Positions 20,184 through 29,206 of a stretch of DNA of 64,000 bases are shown piece by piece (the stretch's first letter is position 1; every line of letters begins with the position of its first letter). The stretch is from Gloeocapsa sp. DLM2.Bin57 (lineage in GTDB: Bacteria; Cyanobacteriota; Cyanobacteriia; Cyanobacteriales; Gloeocapsaceae). The stretch covers positions 32,923-96,922 of the forward strand of contig RECR01000112.1 in NCBI GenBank assembly GCA_007693955.1, read 5' to 3'. The notes below the pieces were generated by a model. It was not told the DNA's origin, searched no databases, and was given only the letters and a program-made list of their open reading frames with translations. A program made the position numbers and the translations under genes.

Positions 20184-21151
20184 TATAAACGACTTATCAC
20201 ATACTCTGGTAATTCTTGTAAGGTTTGCAAGGATGGACAGGGTTTTAACCCTTCTAAGTATTGCATGGCTAAGTTAGCTTGTTCTAGGGCTAAATTTCTG
20301 GTCTTTTCTAAACCTTTGCTTTCTCTGACTAATTCTAATGCTGTTTCTATGTCTCCTTCTTGACTAAATTCTCTTTCAATCAATACCGTTAATGAGGGTT
20401 TTTCTGCTAAAGCGTAGATTACAGGTGCGGTTAAGTTACCACTGATTAAGTCTGAGCCTGCGGGTTTGCCTAGTATATCTGTAGAACCAGTGAAATCTAA
20501 AAGATCATCGACAATTTGAAAAGCTAAACCGAGATGACGTCCATAGTGGTAAAGGTTATCAGCTATAGTTTCTGATGTATCACTTAGCAAACAAGCGGAT
20601 TTAGCGCTATTAGCAATCAGGGAAGCGGTTTTGTAATAACTTTTATCTAAATAGGTTTCCAAAGATAAACTTGTATCAAAACGATTGATTCCTTGTAAAA
20701 TCTCTCCTTCGGCAAAGTCACGAATTACTTCTGAGAGAAGTTTAACTACTTCGAGATTGTCTAAATTAGCTAAATACCAAGAGGATTGAGCAAAAAGAAA
20801 ATCTCCCGCTAATACCGCGATACGATTACCAAATAAATTATTAACCGTGGGGACATTCCGTCTTAATTCAGCTTCATCCACTATGTCGTCGTGAACCAAA
20901 CTCGCGGTATGAATCATTTCGGTTATTTCCGCTAAACGTCTATGTCTCGGGGTAATCTCTTGATCTACCATCGTTGCTCTCGATACTAATAAGACGATCG
21001 CTGGTCTGATTCTTTTTCCTCCTGCGCTAAACAGGTGTTCTGCTGCTGCTTCTAGAATCGCGTGACGTGTACCAATTAGTTTCTTGAGGTTTTCTGTCAA
21101 AAGACTGAGGTCTTTATCTACGGGTGTAAACAGGGAAGTTGCTGATATCAT
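20180..21151 (-). CDS. sds: Solanesyl / all-trans polyprenyl diphosphate synthase
   Basis: Makes the long prenyl tail for plastoquinone from farnesyl or geranylgeranyl diphosphate and IPP. 323 residues with GGKRIRPAIVLL near 45, first Asp-rich motif HDDIVDEAELRRN near 91, and second motif DDLLDFTG near 213. Chain length cannot be read with certainty, but the sequence is of the cyanobacterial Sds type. Its 3' end overlaps the GT2 gene by 4 bases in a convergent arrangement. Confidence 0.92.
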   Translation of the reverse strand: MISATSLFTPVDKDLSLLTENLKKLIGTRHAILEAAAEHLFSAGGKRIRPAIVLLVSRATMVDQEITPRHRRLAEITEMIHTASLVHDDIVDEAELRRNVPTVNNLFGNRIAVLAGDFLFAQSSWYLANLDNLEVVKLLSEVIRDFAEGEILQGINRFDTSLSLETYLDKSYYKTASLIANSAKSACLLSDTSETIADNLYHYGRHLGLAFQIVDDLLDFTGSTDILGKPAGSDLISGNLTAPVIYALAEKPSLTVLIEREFSQEGDIETALELVRESKGLEKTRNLALEQANLAMQYLEGLKPCPSLQTLQELPEYVISRLY

Positions 21152-21803
21152 TGATTAGCCCCATCTGGCAAAATAGTTACGAAAGTTTACATATTCTTTA
21201 ATTTATTTTAAGCTAATCTTTACAAGAGAGAAATTTTCTTGCCATTTTTTACTAAAAATTTTTTACCAAATTGGCAAAATGTATGTTACTTTAAAAGTAA
21301 GGGATTTAAGTATTTAGAGAACAGCGCTCTAATTTTTGTCTCCTTGGGGAGATGAGGATAAAAGTGTATTCTAGGTCACAGTTTACTGAGAGTTACAGAC
21401 TTGGGTATGTAATGCGTGAGTTTAAGGAAAGTCAGAGTAATCTGATTTTGCTCAACGGAAGTAAACTACTAAAGTAAACCCATCAACAAAGATTGAATAT
21501 ATTCCTAGGAACATCGTGGTTGTTTTAGGATAAGTATAGCTCTGCTAATGCGCTCTCAGGTAAGTAACAACCAGAGAGGGAGATGTCGCTATTATCTTAT
21601 AGCGATTTCCTAAAGTACTTTATTCCAATCAAACAAGAAACGATGTATCCAGGGAATTAACCAAATCCTTAATGGATAGGTTGGTAAATTTATACTACCT
21701 AATCAACTTAGTGGTTGTGGTTGGGTAAGTTTGTGTTGACTGCATCAACGTTTTTCTTTCGCTCCTGATTTGTACACCTTACTTGAGAATGGGGAATATT
21801 GCC
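21152..21803. other. Long intergenic region with several hairpins, possible non-coding RNA
   Basis: About 650 bases upstream of sds without a convincing gene. Hairpins seen: TCTCC-TTGG-GGAGA (21339-21352); TCAGA-GTAA-TCTGA (21432-21445), enclosed by GTTTACT (21381-21387) and AGTAAAC (21460-21466 and again 21473-21479); GGTTGTT pairing with AACAACC about 50 bases later; and TCGCTAT-6 bases-ATAGCGA in the 21586-21606 area. Such nested pairing resembles a structured RNA, but no known family was recognised. The sds promoter must also lie at the left end. Confidence 0.45.
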
Positions 21804-21887
21804 ATGTTTATTGTCTTGCTTGCTACGCTTTATTTATGTACTATTTACTTATTACTATTATTTGCTCAACGTCTCAGAAGAGTTTAA
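21804..21887 (+). CDS. Possible 27-residue membrane peptide
   Basis: ATG 21804 to TAA 21885-21887 encodes a peptide with a single hydrophobic stretch and a basic end (QRLRRV), like the small single-span subunits of thylakoid complexes. GGGGAAT lies about 8 bases upstream as a possible ribosome-binding site. It does not match any small photosystem, cytochrome or NDH subunit that I know. It ends exactly at the last base before the stop of the convergent transglutaminase gene. Confidence 0.35.
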   Translation: MFIVLLATLYLCTIYLLLLFAQRLRRV

Positions 21888-22760
21888 CTAGAGACAAACT
21901 AGGTCAATTTCTGCTTCGAGGGAAGATTCAGGACTTAGTTGGGTAACCAGAAAAGGTTGTACGGGGGTAAAACCTCCGTCAATAGGAGCAGCGTAACTGT
22001 ATATGCTGCTAGCTACTAAGGCTATATGGCGATCGCTGACTAAGAGACCATGGGTAGGATCGTAACCGCGCCAACCTCCACCAGGGAGATAAACTTCGGC
22101 CCAAGCGTGTAAATCCCGTCGCTCTTGTTCGCGATCGCCCTCTTGATAGCCACTGACAAAACGACTAGGTAATCCCACGGTTCGACATACTTCCATAAAC
22201 AGAACAGCGAAATCACGACAAGAACCCTGTTGAGAATTCCAGGTAATCCCTGGAGGGAGAGGATCTCCTGTTTCCCTATGGAGATAACGACAATGATTAT
22301 AAATATGTTGATTCAGAGTAGATAAAAAAGCTGTGACATCACCGTTTACCTGTAGGGAGATTTCTTGAGCTAATTTTAAGGATACAGGGTCAACAAAACC
22401 CTGATAAAATTCCAGATAGGGAGTAATTAGACTTTTGAAAGAACTAGGGTAATCTAAGGGGAGTTGTATTGACCAGGGTTCAAGCAGATAATCAAAAGGA
22501 TTTGCCTTATAGGTTTCTACCTCTGACTCTAGATTAATTACTAATTGCTCTGTAGGTTTAGTAAACCAAACTTGAATCAAATAATTACCATCGAGATCCG
22601 TAGTGTGAGAGATACCCTCTGGTTGTGGATCTATATTTAACTCAAACCGCAATAATTTTTGCCAAGCATCGGATCGAGGTTGCAGGCGGATTACATGGGG
22701 CTTGAGAATTACTGATTGATTATATTGATAGGTTGTTTTATGTTTAATTAAATAGCGCAT
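21888..22760 (-). CDS. Transglutaminase-like cysteine protease family protein
   Basis: 290 residues with the N-terminal beta domain typical of this family (RYLIKHKTTYQYNQ) and the transglutaminase core. The catalytic Cys is in GSCRDFAVLFMEVCR near 178, the His in LHAWAEVYLPG near 217, and the Asp in GYDPTHG near 235. Such proteins are usually taken as peptidases or amidases; in other bacteria they sit with Anbu, whose gene here is 11 kb away (33596-34363). It overlaps the perR start-side gene by 13 bases, so it is co-transcribed with perR. Confidence 0.88.
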   Translation of the reverse strand: MRYLIKHKTTYQYNQSVILKPHVIRLQPRSDAWQKLLRFELNIDPQPEGISHTTDLDGNYLIQVWFTKPTEQLVINLESEVETYKANPFDYLLEPWSIQLPLDYPSSFKSLITPYLEFYQGFVDPVSLKLAQEISLQVNGDVTAFLSTLNQHIYNHCRYLHRETGDPLPPGITWNSQQGSCRDFAVLFMEVCRTVGLPSRFVSGYQEGDREQERRDLHAWAEVYLPGGGWRGYDPTHGLLVSDRHIALVASSIYSYAAPIDGGFTPVQPFLVTQLSPESSLEAEIDLVCL

Positions 22761-23167
22761 AGATCACAGACACCATAGATAGCTAACTCATAACTTTGAG
22801 CGCGTAAACCAGAAGGGAGTTTATCGAGATTAACACCATCGAGAATATCCCAATCCAGGTCAGATATCGCCCCACAGACTTCACAACAAAAGTGGTGATG
22901 AGGTTCAATATTAGCATCATAACGACACACACCTTCGGACAATAAAACCTGTCTAACTAATCCTACCTCTTGTAGAGCTTGTAAGCAACTATAAACAGTC
23001 GCTTGAGAAGAAATGGGGCTATCTTGATTGAGATCCAAAAGAATTTGTTCAGCAGTAGGATGATCACGACGTCCTAACAAATTAGCATAAACAGCGAATC
23101 GTTGTGGAGTAACGCGAAGTCCTCTAGACTTAAGAGCGTTAATAATTTGATGAGCTTTCATTATCAT
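22748..23167 (-). CDS. perR: Fur-family peroxide regulator PerR
   Basis: DNA-binding metalloregulator. 139 residues: winged helix (about 5-80), HHHFCCEVCG with zinc cysteines C95 and C98, and a second CxxC at C134 and C137. The divergent position next to a type II peroxiredoxin matches the Synechocystis slr1738/sll1621 pair, where PerR represses the peroxiredoxin. The start could be the first ATG (23167) or the third codon, also ATG (23161). Confidence 0.9.
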   Translation of the reverse strand: MIMKAHQIINALKSRGLRVTPQRFAVYANLLGRRDHPTAEQILLDLNQDSPISSQATVYSCLQALQEVGLVRQVLLSEGVCRYDANIEPHHHFCCEVCGAISDLDWDILDGVNLDKLPSGLRAQSYELAIYGVCDLCAI

Positions 23168-23231
23168 CTTAAAGATTTTTCTTATTCTTTGATTATAACA
23201 CTACTTTAAAATAAGTATTTATTACTATTGA

Positions 23232-23254
23232 CTTATTCCTAAATAAGAATTATT
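23232..23254. promoter_or_regulatory. Candidate PerR box between perR and peroxiredoxin gene
   Basis: Two overlapping inverted repeats lie in the divergent promoter region: CTTATT-CCTA-AATAAG (23232-23247) and AATAA-GAA-TTATT (23242-23254). AT-rich overlapping dyads like these are typical of Fur/PerR operators. The distance of about 40 bases to the peroxiredoxin ATG fits overlap with its promoter. Binding is inferred. Confidence 0.55.
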
Positions 23255-23294
23255 CTGAGATAGAGTCAAAAATAAATATTTTAAAGAGGTAAAT

Positions 23295-23864
23295 ATGCCA
23301 GTACTAGACACCGTACCAGACGTAGTATTTAAAACCCGTGTTCGTGACGAATCAATCAAACCCAACCCTTACCGTTGGCAAGACACAACTACCAAAGAAA
23401 TTTTTGGCGGTAAAAAAGTAATCGTATTTTCGTTACCTGGTGCATTTACCCCTACTTGTTCCTCAAATCACCTACCTCGTTACGAAGAACTTTACGAAGA
23501 GTTCAAAGCATTAGGAGTTGATGAAATCATGTGTATTTCAGTTAATGATGCTTTTGTAATGTTCAAATGGGGTAAAGAAATCGGAGCAGAGAAAGTAAAA
23601 TTACTACCAGATGGTAACGGTGAATTTACCCGTAAAATGGGAATGCTCGTAGATAAATCCAACCTAGGGTTTGGTATGCGTTCTTGGCGTTACTCTATGT
23701 TTGTTAACGACTGCAAAATTGAGAAAATGTTTATCGAGCCAGATTTTGCTGACAACTGTCCTACAGATCCTTTTGAGGTATCCGATGCAGACACCATGTT
23801 AGCCTATCTCAAAGGTACTCAACCTACAGGAGTTTGTGAGCCTCGTAAAGCTTTTGTTGGTTAA
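23295..23864 (+). CDS. Type II peroxiredoxin
   Basis: Thiol peroxidase of the Prx5 group. 189 residues with [16 protein letters not shown], peroxidatic C55, and the conserved Thr two residues before it. It has a further Cys at C80 and others near the C-terminus. In Synechocystis the homologue sll1621 is glutathione/glutaredoxin dependent. Here the next gene encodes glutathione reductase, supporting the same electron supply. AAAGAGGT precedes the ATG as a good ribosome-binding site. Confidence 0.95.
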   Translation: MPVLDTVPDVVFKTRVRDESIKPNPYRWQDTTTKEIFGGKKVIVFSLPGAFTPTCSSNHLPRYEELYEEFKALGVDEIMCISVNDAFVMFKWGKEIGAEKVKLLPDGNGEFTRKMGMLVDKSNLGFGMRSWRYSMFVNDCKIEKMFIEPDFADNCPTDPFEVSDADTMLAYLKGTQPTGVCEPRKAFVG

Positions 23865-23895
23865 AGTCTGAAATAACAGTATTGTTAGAATACTA

Positions 23896-23923
23896 GGCAA
23901 AGAGTCTTTTCTTTGCCTTTTTT
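23896..23923 (+). terminator. Rho-independent terminator after peroxiredoxin gene
   Basis: GGCAAAGA (23896-23903), a 6-base loop, TCTTTGCC (23910-23917), then six T. A textbook hairpin. It lies between peroxiredoxin and glutathione reductase genes, so it would lower but need not abolish readthrough into gor. Confidence 0.9.
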
Positions 23924-23947
23924 AATATTAATAGGGGGAAATAACAG

Positions 23948-25306
23948 ATGAGTTATGATTTTGATTTATTCGTAATGGGAGCAGGATCTGGTGGAATAGC
24001 TACCGCTAGACGAGCTGCAGAATATGGAGCTAAAGTAGGAATAGCTGAACCAGATAGATTAGGGGGAACTTGCGTTAATAGAGGGTGTGTACCCAAGAAA
24101 TTAATGGTATTCGCTTCTCATTTTCCTGGACAATTTGAAGAAGCTGTAGGCTATGGATGGAGTCCTGTAAGTAGTACTCTAGACTGGTCAAAGATGATTA
24201 CAGCGGTAAATGATGAAGTTACCCGACTCAACGGAATTTATCAAAAGATGTTAGATAATTCCCAAGTTGAGTTATTTCCCCACTATGCTAAATTATTAGA
24301 CCCCCATACTCTAGAAGTTGGGGAGAAAAAAATCACTGCAGATAAGATTTTAATAGCAGTAGGAGGACATCCAGTTAAACCAGATATTCCCGGAATCGAA
24401 CACGCGATGGTTTCTGATGGAATGTTTACCCTACCAGAACAACCTAAAAATATTTTAATCATTGGTGCAGGCTATATTGGTGTAGAATTTGCCTGCATTA
24501 TGCACAATTTGGGCACAACAGTAACTCAATTAGTAAGAAAAGATAAAATCTTGCGCGGTTTTGATGAAGATATTCGAACCACGATTCAAGAAGAAATGAT
24601 TAGACATGGTATTAATATCCTCACTCATACTATACCCAGCAAAATAGAAAAAACAGAGGAAGGATTAAAAGTATATATTAAACAACAAGACCAAGAAGAA
24701 GAAGAAATCTTACTAGTGGATGCAGTGAGTTTAGCAGCTACAGGAAGGATTCCTAATATTGCTAACCTAGGATTAGAAAGCGCAGGAGTAGAAGTAAAAA
24801 ATGGAGCGATCGCCGTTGACGAATATAGTCGCACTTCCCAACCCAATATATACGCCGTTGGAGATTGTACAGATCGGATTAATTTAACTCCCGTAGCGAT
24901 TAATGAAGGTCGCGCTTTTGCTGATACAGAATTTGGTGGAAAACCCAGATTAATGAGTCATGAAAATGTACCATCTGCTGTATTTAGTTATCCTGAAGCA
25001 GCTACAGTAGGTTTAACCGAAGAAGAGGCTAAATCTCGTTATGGAGAAGAGGCGATCGAGATTTACAAGACCAAATTCCGTCCCATGTATTACGTGTTAC
25101 CAGGTAAACAAGAAAAAACCCTAATGAAACTAATAGTAGAGAAAGACACAGGAAAAGTGCTTGGAGCGCACATGGTAGGGGATTACGCAGCCGAAATTAT
25201 TCAAGGAGTAGCGATCGCCGTGAAAATGGGAGCGACTAAAGCCGACTTTGACGCTACCGTAGGGATACATCCTAGTTCTGCTGAAGAATTTGTCACCATG
25301 AGGTAA
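23948..25306 (+). CDS. gor: Glutathione reductase
   Basis: FAD-dependent disulfide reductase keeping glutathione reduced with NADPH. 452 residues: FAD motif GAGSGG at 11-16, redox-active GGTCVNRGCVPKK with C42 and C47, a second nucleotide motif GAGYIGVEFA near 177, and C-terminal HPSSAEEF with the catalytic His-Glu pair. AGGGGGAA upstream is a strong ribosome-binding site. Some cyanobacteria such as Synechocystis 6803 lack this enzyme, so its presence beside the peroxiredoxin is informative. Confidence 0.95.
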   Translation: MSYDFDLFVMGAGSGGIATARRAAEYGAKVGIAEPDRLGGTCVNRGCVPKKLMVFASHFPGQFEEAVGYGWSPVSSTLDWSKMITAVNDEVTRLNGIYQKMLDNSQVELFPHYAKLLDPHTLEVGEKKITADKILIAVGGHPVKPDIPGIEHAMVSDGMFTLPEQPKNILIIGAGYIGVEFACIMHNLGTTVTQLVRKDKILRGFDEDIRTTIQEEMIRHGINILTHTIPSKIEKTEEGLKVYIKQQDQEEEEILLVDAVSLAATGRIPNIANLGLESAGVEVKNGAIAVDEYSRTSQPNIYAVGDCTDRINLTPVAINEGRAFADTEFGGKPRLMSHENVPSAVFSYPEAATVGLTEEEAKSRYGEEAIEIYKTKFRPMYYVLPGKQEKTLMKLIVEKDTGKVLGAHMVGDYAAEIIQGVAIAVKMGATKADFDATVGIHPSSAEEFVTMR

Positions 25307-25312
25307 AATCGG

Positions 25313-25966
25313 TTAATTTATACCTTCTAAAGAGATTAGCGCCGCTTGAGATACTTGAGGGTGAGGATCTTTGGCTAGGTATTTAAGAGCGGAAATGCTT
25401 TGAGGTGTGTTAAAATTCCCTAAAGCTTCCGCTAGTCTTTGTCTAATTAACCAGTCTTCTGATTGGGCAAATTTTAGCATAGCCTCGATCGCTTCTACTG
25501 CTTTTATTTCCCCTAAAGCGGCGATCGCTCCTTGTTGTAAGACTGCTTCTGGACTATTTAAGGCTTCTAATAATACTGTTTTCGCTCTAATGTCTTGTAA
25601 ATTCCCTAGTGATACTGCAGCACTAAAACGTACTAACCATTCTGTATCTTCGTAAAAAGCTCTCACTAGGGGTTCAAAAGCTCGATTATCCCCTAAATAA
25701 CCCAATGCTCCTGCTGCATCGGCTCTAATCCCGTAATCTGGATCTGTCTCCAAAAATTTAACTAGTAAAGGGTAACATTCTGGAGTAATTTTTAATCCTA
25801 AAGCAAATACCGCCATTGATTTAATTTGTAATACTTCGTCCTGCAGCACTTTTTTGATTAATGGTACTGCTGTTTCTGGAGGTACTTCTCTGAGAGCTAC
25901 TAAAGCTAAAAGGCGATCGCGGGAATTGGGACTTTCTAATTGGGTGCTAATTTCTTCTATGGTCAT
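25313..25966 (-). CDS. HEAT-repeat protein (PBS-lyase-like)
   Basis: 217 residues made almost wholly of HEAT-like units of about 31 residues, for example LLALVALREVPPETAVPLIKKVL, ADAAGALGYLGDNRAFEPLV and QQGAIAALGEIKAVEAIEAML. The family includes phycobilin lyase subunits (CpcE/F type) and the bleaching protein NblB, but also simple scaffold proteins. No lyase-specific feature is certain. It overlaps the upstream larger HEAT protein by 4 bases (ATGA), so the two are probably made together and may bind each other. Confidence 0.85.
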   Translation of the reverse strand: MTIEEISTQLESPNSRDRLLALVALREVPPETAVPLIKKVLQDEVLQIKSMAVFALGLKITPECYPLLVKFLETDPDYGIRADAAGALGYLGDNRAFEPLVRAFYEDTEWLVRFSAAVSLGNLQDIRAKTVLLEALNSPEAVLQQGAIAALGEIKAVEAIEAMLKFAQSEDWLIRQRLAEALGNFNTPQSISALKYLAKDPHPQVSQAALISLEGIN

Positions 25967-27939
25967 ATTTCTTTTTGAGTTAATCTAGTTAATTCTTCTG
26001 TAGCTAAGGTTTTAACCTCTTCGTCAGGGTCGTTTTTGGCTCTATCTTCTAGTAGAGATTTGGTTTCTAAAGCATTGGGATAATATTTAATGATTAATTC
26101 TAGGGCAATTTGTCTAGGGTTAGATTCAAAGGGATATTGACGCTCAAAGCGATCGTTAATTGCTTTATCTATTAAGAATTGTAACAAATCTGGGGTAAAA
26201 CTATCTGTATGCTTAATTAATTCTTTGAGAGCAGTGCTTCTCATACCACTGTGTTCATCTTGTGTAGCTATTTCTGTAAGCCAGATAGCTAAATCTGGTT
26301 CAGTCTTGATATGTTTAGCTAATTCTTGTAAGGCGATTACCCGCACTTCTGAGATAGCATCAGTCAGGATTAATTGTTTTAACCAGGGTAACAAGGCGAT
26401 GGTATGTTCTCCATATTGGAGCATACTTTGTAAAGCGACGATTCTGACTTCTACGTCTGTTTCTGTTAAAGCTCTTTTTTGTAACCAGAGAAAAATAGAG
26501 GTTTCTTGACGCCATTCCCTGGCGATCGCCTGTATCGCTGTACGTCTGATGCTAATTGATTTGTCTGTTTCGCTCAATTCTTGCAACATTGCCAATATTC
26601 CCGCTTCTTGTTGCCATTCTTTGGCTAATTCTTGAATAGCTATTCCTCTGATATATTGATTATCATCGGTTTGCACGATTTCTTTTAAGAATTTGAATAT
26701 ATCTTTTTTACCTTTCCACCGTTGTGATAAATATTGAATAGCTATACTTCTTACATATTCATCTTGGTCAAAAAAAGCCGCTTCTTTTAACCAGATAACC
26801 ACTTGAGGTTGATCTCCCCATTCTGTAGCTAAGGCTTGAACAGCTATACTTCTTACATATTCATCTGGATCTAAAAAAGCTCTTTGTCTCAAGAGAATCA
26901 AAGTTTCTGGATTTTTAGACCATTTTTTGACAATCGTTTGTAATGCTATCCCTCTAACGTATGACTCTTCCTCATCTTCTGCTAAGGATTGCATTATTTT
27001 CAGGGTTTGTTCATTTTTTCCCCAAGCTTGAGCTATAGCTACTACTACTGTTTCTCGTAGATAGGAGTCATGAGTTGATTGAACTAGATTTTTCAACCAG
27101 GTACGTATCTCTTCATGATTACGCCAACCAATAGCTAAAGCATTAATAGCAGTCTGTTGTACATAGGGATCTTCATCAGTTAGAGCACAGTATTTGAGTA
27201 ATTGTCTAGTCTCTTCATGAGATTTTAAATAAGTTGAAATAGCTTCTATGGCTTTTTTTCTTACTTGTGCATCTTCGTCGTTTTGTGCTCTTTCTTTGAG
27301 TAAATTAAAAATCTGGTTTTCTGCTTCTGGTTGTTGTGTTTGCCAAGAATTTAAATTACTGGCAATAGCTTCTATTGCTGCTTGTCTTAAGTACCATTTC
27401 TGATCATGAATACTCAGATTTTTTAAAAGGTTAAAATTTTCCGGGAAAATCTTGACTAAACGACCTAGAGACAAGATTGCTAAAGATTGTATGGTTTGAA
27501 CCAGGTTAGTAGCTTGAGAATCTAAATAAGGCTCATATTGATAATTTAGTTCATAATGGGTCAAATCTAAAAAATATTGTTGAAGTTTAATTAGGCTTGA
27601 TAAGCTGGTTTGATATTCAGTTAAATCTTGCGCAAAATTAGCCGCTAAAAAAAGATTATTAAATTGATAGTTTTCGGGGGTTTCTATTTCGGTTAAAAAA
27701 GTTATCAGATATTCTAAAGCATCATCTTCTAGGAGAGTAAGCCAAAGTTTAATCAGAGTTTGCCATAAATCTTCTTGCCAAAAAAGTGGGACAATTTCTC
27801 CTAAGAGATTTTCTGTAGAATTGTCCTGTTGCTGATTGGTTAAAAATTCTCTGAGACTATCTAACCAAAATATCTGATAAAATGGTAAATAACGATTATT
27901 TTTCAGTAACCACCAACAAAATGGTTGATTGTGATTCAT
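25963..27939 (-). CDS. Large HEAT-repeat protein
   Basis: 658 residues. The first 140 or so are non-repetitive (aromatic and acidic). From about 165 to the end there are around 15 HEAT-like units of roughly 31-33 residues with a strong internal pattern, (D/E)xYVRxxAIQxLAxEW. The repeats are very alike, which suggests recent duplication. Similar repeats occur behind NACHT domains in cyanobacterial NTPases, but no NTPase domain is present here. The role is probably protein binding; the partner is unknown. Confidence 0.85.
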   Translation of the reverse strand: MNHNQPFCWWLLKNNRYLPFYQIFWLDSLREFLTNQQQDNSTENLLGEIVPLFWQEDLWQTLIKLWLTLLEDDALEYLITFLTEIETPENYQFNNLFLAANFAQDLTEYQTSLSSLIKLQQYFLDLTHYELNYQYEPYLDSQATNLVQTIQSLAILSLGRLVKIFPENFNLLKNLSIHDQKWYLRQAAIEAIASNLNSWQTQQPEAENQIFNLLKERAQNDEDAQVRKKAIEAISTYLKSHEETRQLLKYCALTDEDPYVQQTAINALAIGWRNHEEIRTWLKNLVQSTHDSYLRETVVVAIAQAWGKNEQTLKIMQSLAEDEEESYVRGIALQTIVKKWSKNPETLILLRQRAFLDPDEYVRSIAVQALATEWGDQPQVVIWLKEAAFFDQDEYVRSIAIQYLSQRWKGKKDIFKFLKEIVQTDDNQYIRGIAIQELAKEWQQEAGILAMLQELSETDKSISIRRTAIQAIAREWRQETSIFLWLQKRALTETDVEVRIVALQSMLQYGEHTIALLPWLKQLILTDAISEVRVIALQELAKHIKTEPDLAIWLTEIATQDEHSGMRSTALKELIKHTDSFTPDLLQFLIDKAINDRFERQYPFESNPRQIALELIIKYYPNALETKSLLEDRAKNDPDEEVKTLATEELTRLTQKEI

Positions 27940-28062
27940 CGGATCATAAACCCCTAGACAAGAATTTTGGCAAACCTCTGATTATTAATTTTAACAAAAT
28001 GAGATACAGTCAGATTTCTGGTAAAGTAATTGATTAAGACATTCTTCTAAGGCAGAAAAATT

Positions 28063-29205
28063 GTGTTACTATCTAAAGGTGTAGAAGTAGAAATGTATAC
28101 GGGAACTCCCACAGGAGATGTGGTAGGTTTCTCAGATAAGATTGTCAGAGATTTAGCAGGTTTCGTTAGAGAGCCAGATAGTCGCAATGTAGAATATACA
28201 ACAGCACCTCTGTGCTCTTACGATCGCCTGCTTTGTGCTCTACTAAAACCAAGACAACTGTTACGCAAATATTTAAAAGAACAAAATAATTATACAATAA
28301 TTCCTGGCAGTACTCTAGCTCTAGGGAATAGCGATCGCTTTTATCGCTGTGATCCCGATAACCCCTATCATAGCTTTATAGAGGCAACATATGGCACAAA
28401 AGTAGTCACCGCGAGTATCCATATTAATATTGGCATTAGTGATCCTGAAACCCTAATTCGTGCTTGTAGGTTAATACGCTTAGAAGCTCCTCTGTATCTA
28501 GCCTTGAGCGCTTCTTCCCCTTTTCTAGATAACCAGGTAACAGGGTATCACTCCACCCGTTGGCAAATGTTCCCCAAAACTCCACAGGAAGTACCTCTAT
28601 TTACTAGTCACCGTCATTTTATCGATTGGACAGAAGCACAACTACGCTTAGGTACAATGCGTAACGTACGTCACTTGTGGTCATCAGTAAGACCTAATGG
28701 CGATCGCCGCCCTTATCTACTCAATCGGTTAGAATTACGTATCTGTGATTTAATGGTAGATCCTGTGCAAATGCTCGGGGTAATTGCTCTGTTAGAAGCT
28801 CGTTTAACTCAATTAATGGAAAATCCCGAACTAGATCCACTGAGATTAAGTTCTCTATCAGCAGCAGAAATGTTGGAGTTAACTGATAGTAATGAACAAA
28901 AAGTAGCCGAAAACAGTCTAGAAGCTCAATTATACCATTGGCAAAATGGACAAACAATTATAGCTAGAGAATGGATTGAACAACTCTATTACGAAGTATA
29001 TCCCCTAGCCAAACAAAAAGGGTTTAGTTGTTTTCTCTCTCCCGTTAAACAGATTCTCAGTCAGGGAAATCAAGCGCAACAATGGTTAAAACAATACTCA
29101 GAAGGTTTATCCATAGCAGAAATTATCACCCTAGGCATAGAAACTATGGCTAAACAAGAACAAGAATTAGAAAGTAAAATCTGTGCTCAACTTTTGGTAG
29201 CTTAA
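28063..29205 (+). CDS. gshA: Glutamate-cysteine ligase, cyanobacterial type
   Basis: First and rate-limiting step of glutathione synthesis. 380 residues starting LLSKGVEVEMYTGTP, with FVREPDSRNVEYTTAPL near 34, HINIGISDPETL near 120 and NRLELRICDL near 220, which are hallmarks of the cyanobacterial/proteobacterial GCS2-like group. The start is GTG 28063; no ATG precedes the conserved N-terminus in frame. It is the third glutathione-linked gene in about 6 kb. Confidence 0.9.
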   Translation: MLLSKGVEVEMYTGTPTGDVVGFSDKIVRDLAGFVREPDSRNVEYTTAPLCSYDRLLCALLKPRQLLRKYLKEQNNYTIIPGSTLALGNSDRFYRCDPDNPYHSFIEATYGTKVVTASIHINIGISDPETLIRACRLIRLEAPLYLALSASSPFLDNQVTGYHSTRWQMFPKTPQEVPLFTSHRHFIDWTEAQLRLGTMRNVRHLWSSVRPNGDRRPYLLNRLELRICDLMVDPVQMLGVIALLEARLTQLMENPELDPLRLSSLSAAEMLELTDSNEQKVAENSLEAQLYHWQNGQTIIAREWIEQLYYEVYPLAKQKGFSCFLSPVKQILSQGNQAQQWLKQYSEGLSIAEIITLGIETMAKQEQELESKICAQLLVA

Positions 29206-29206
29206 T

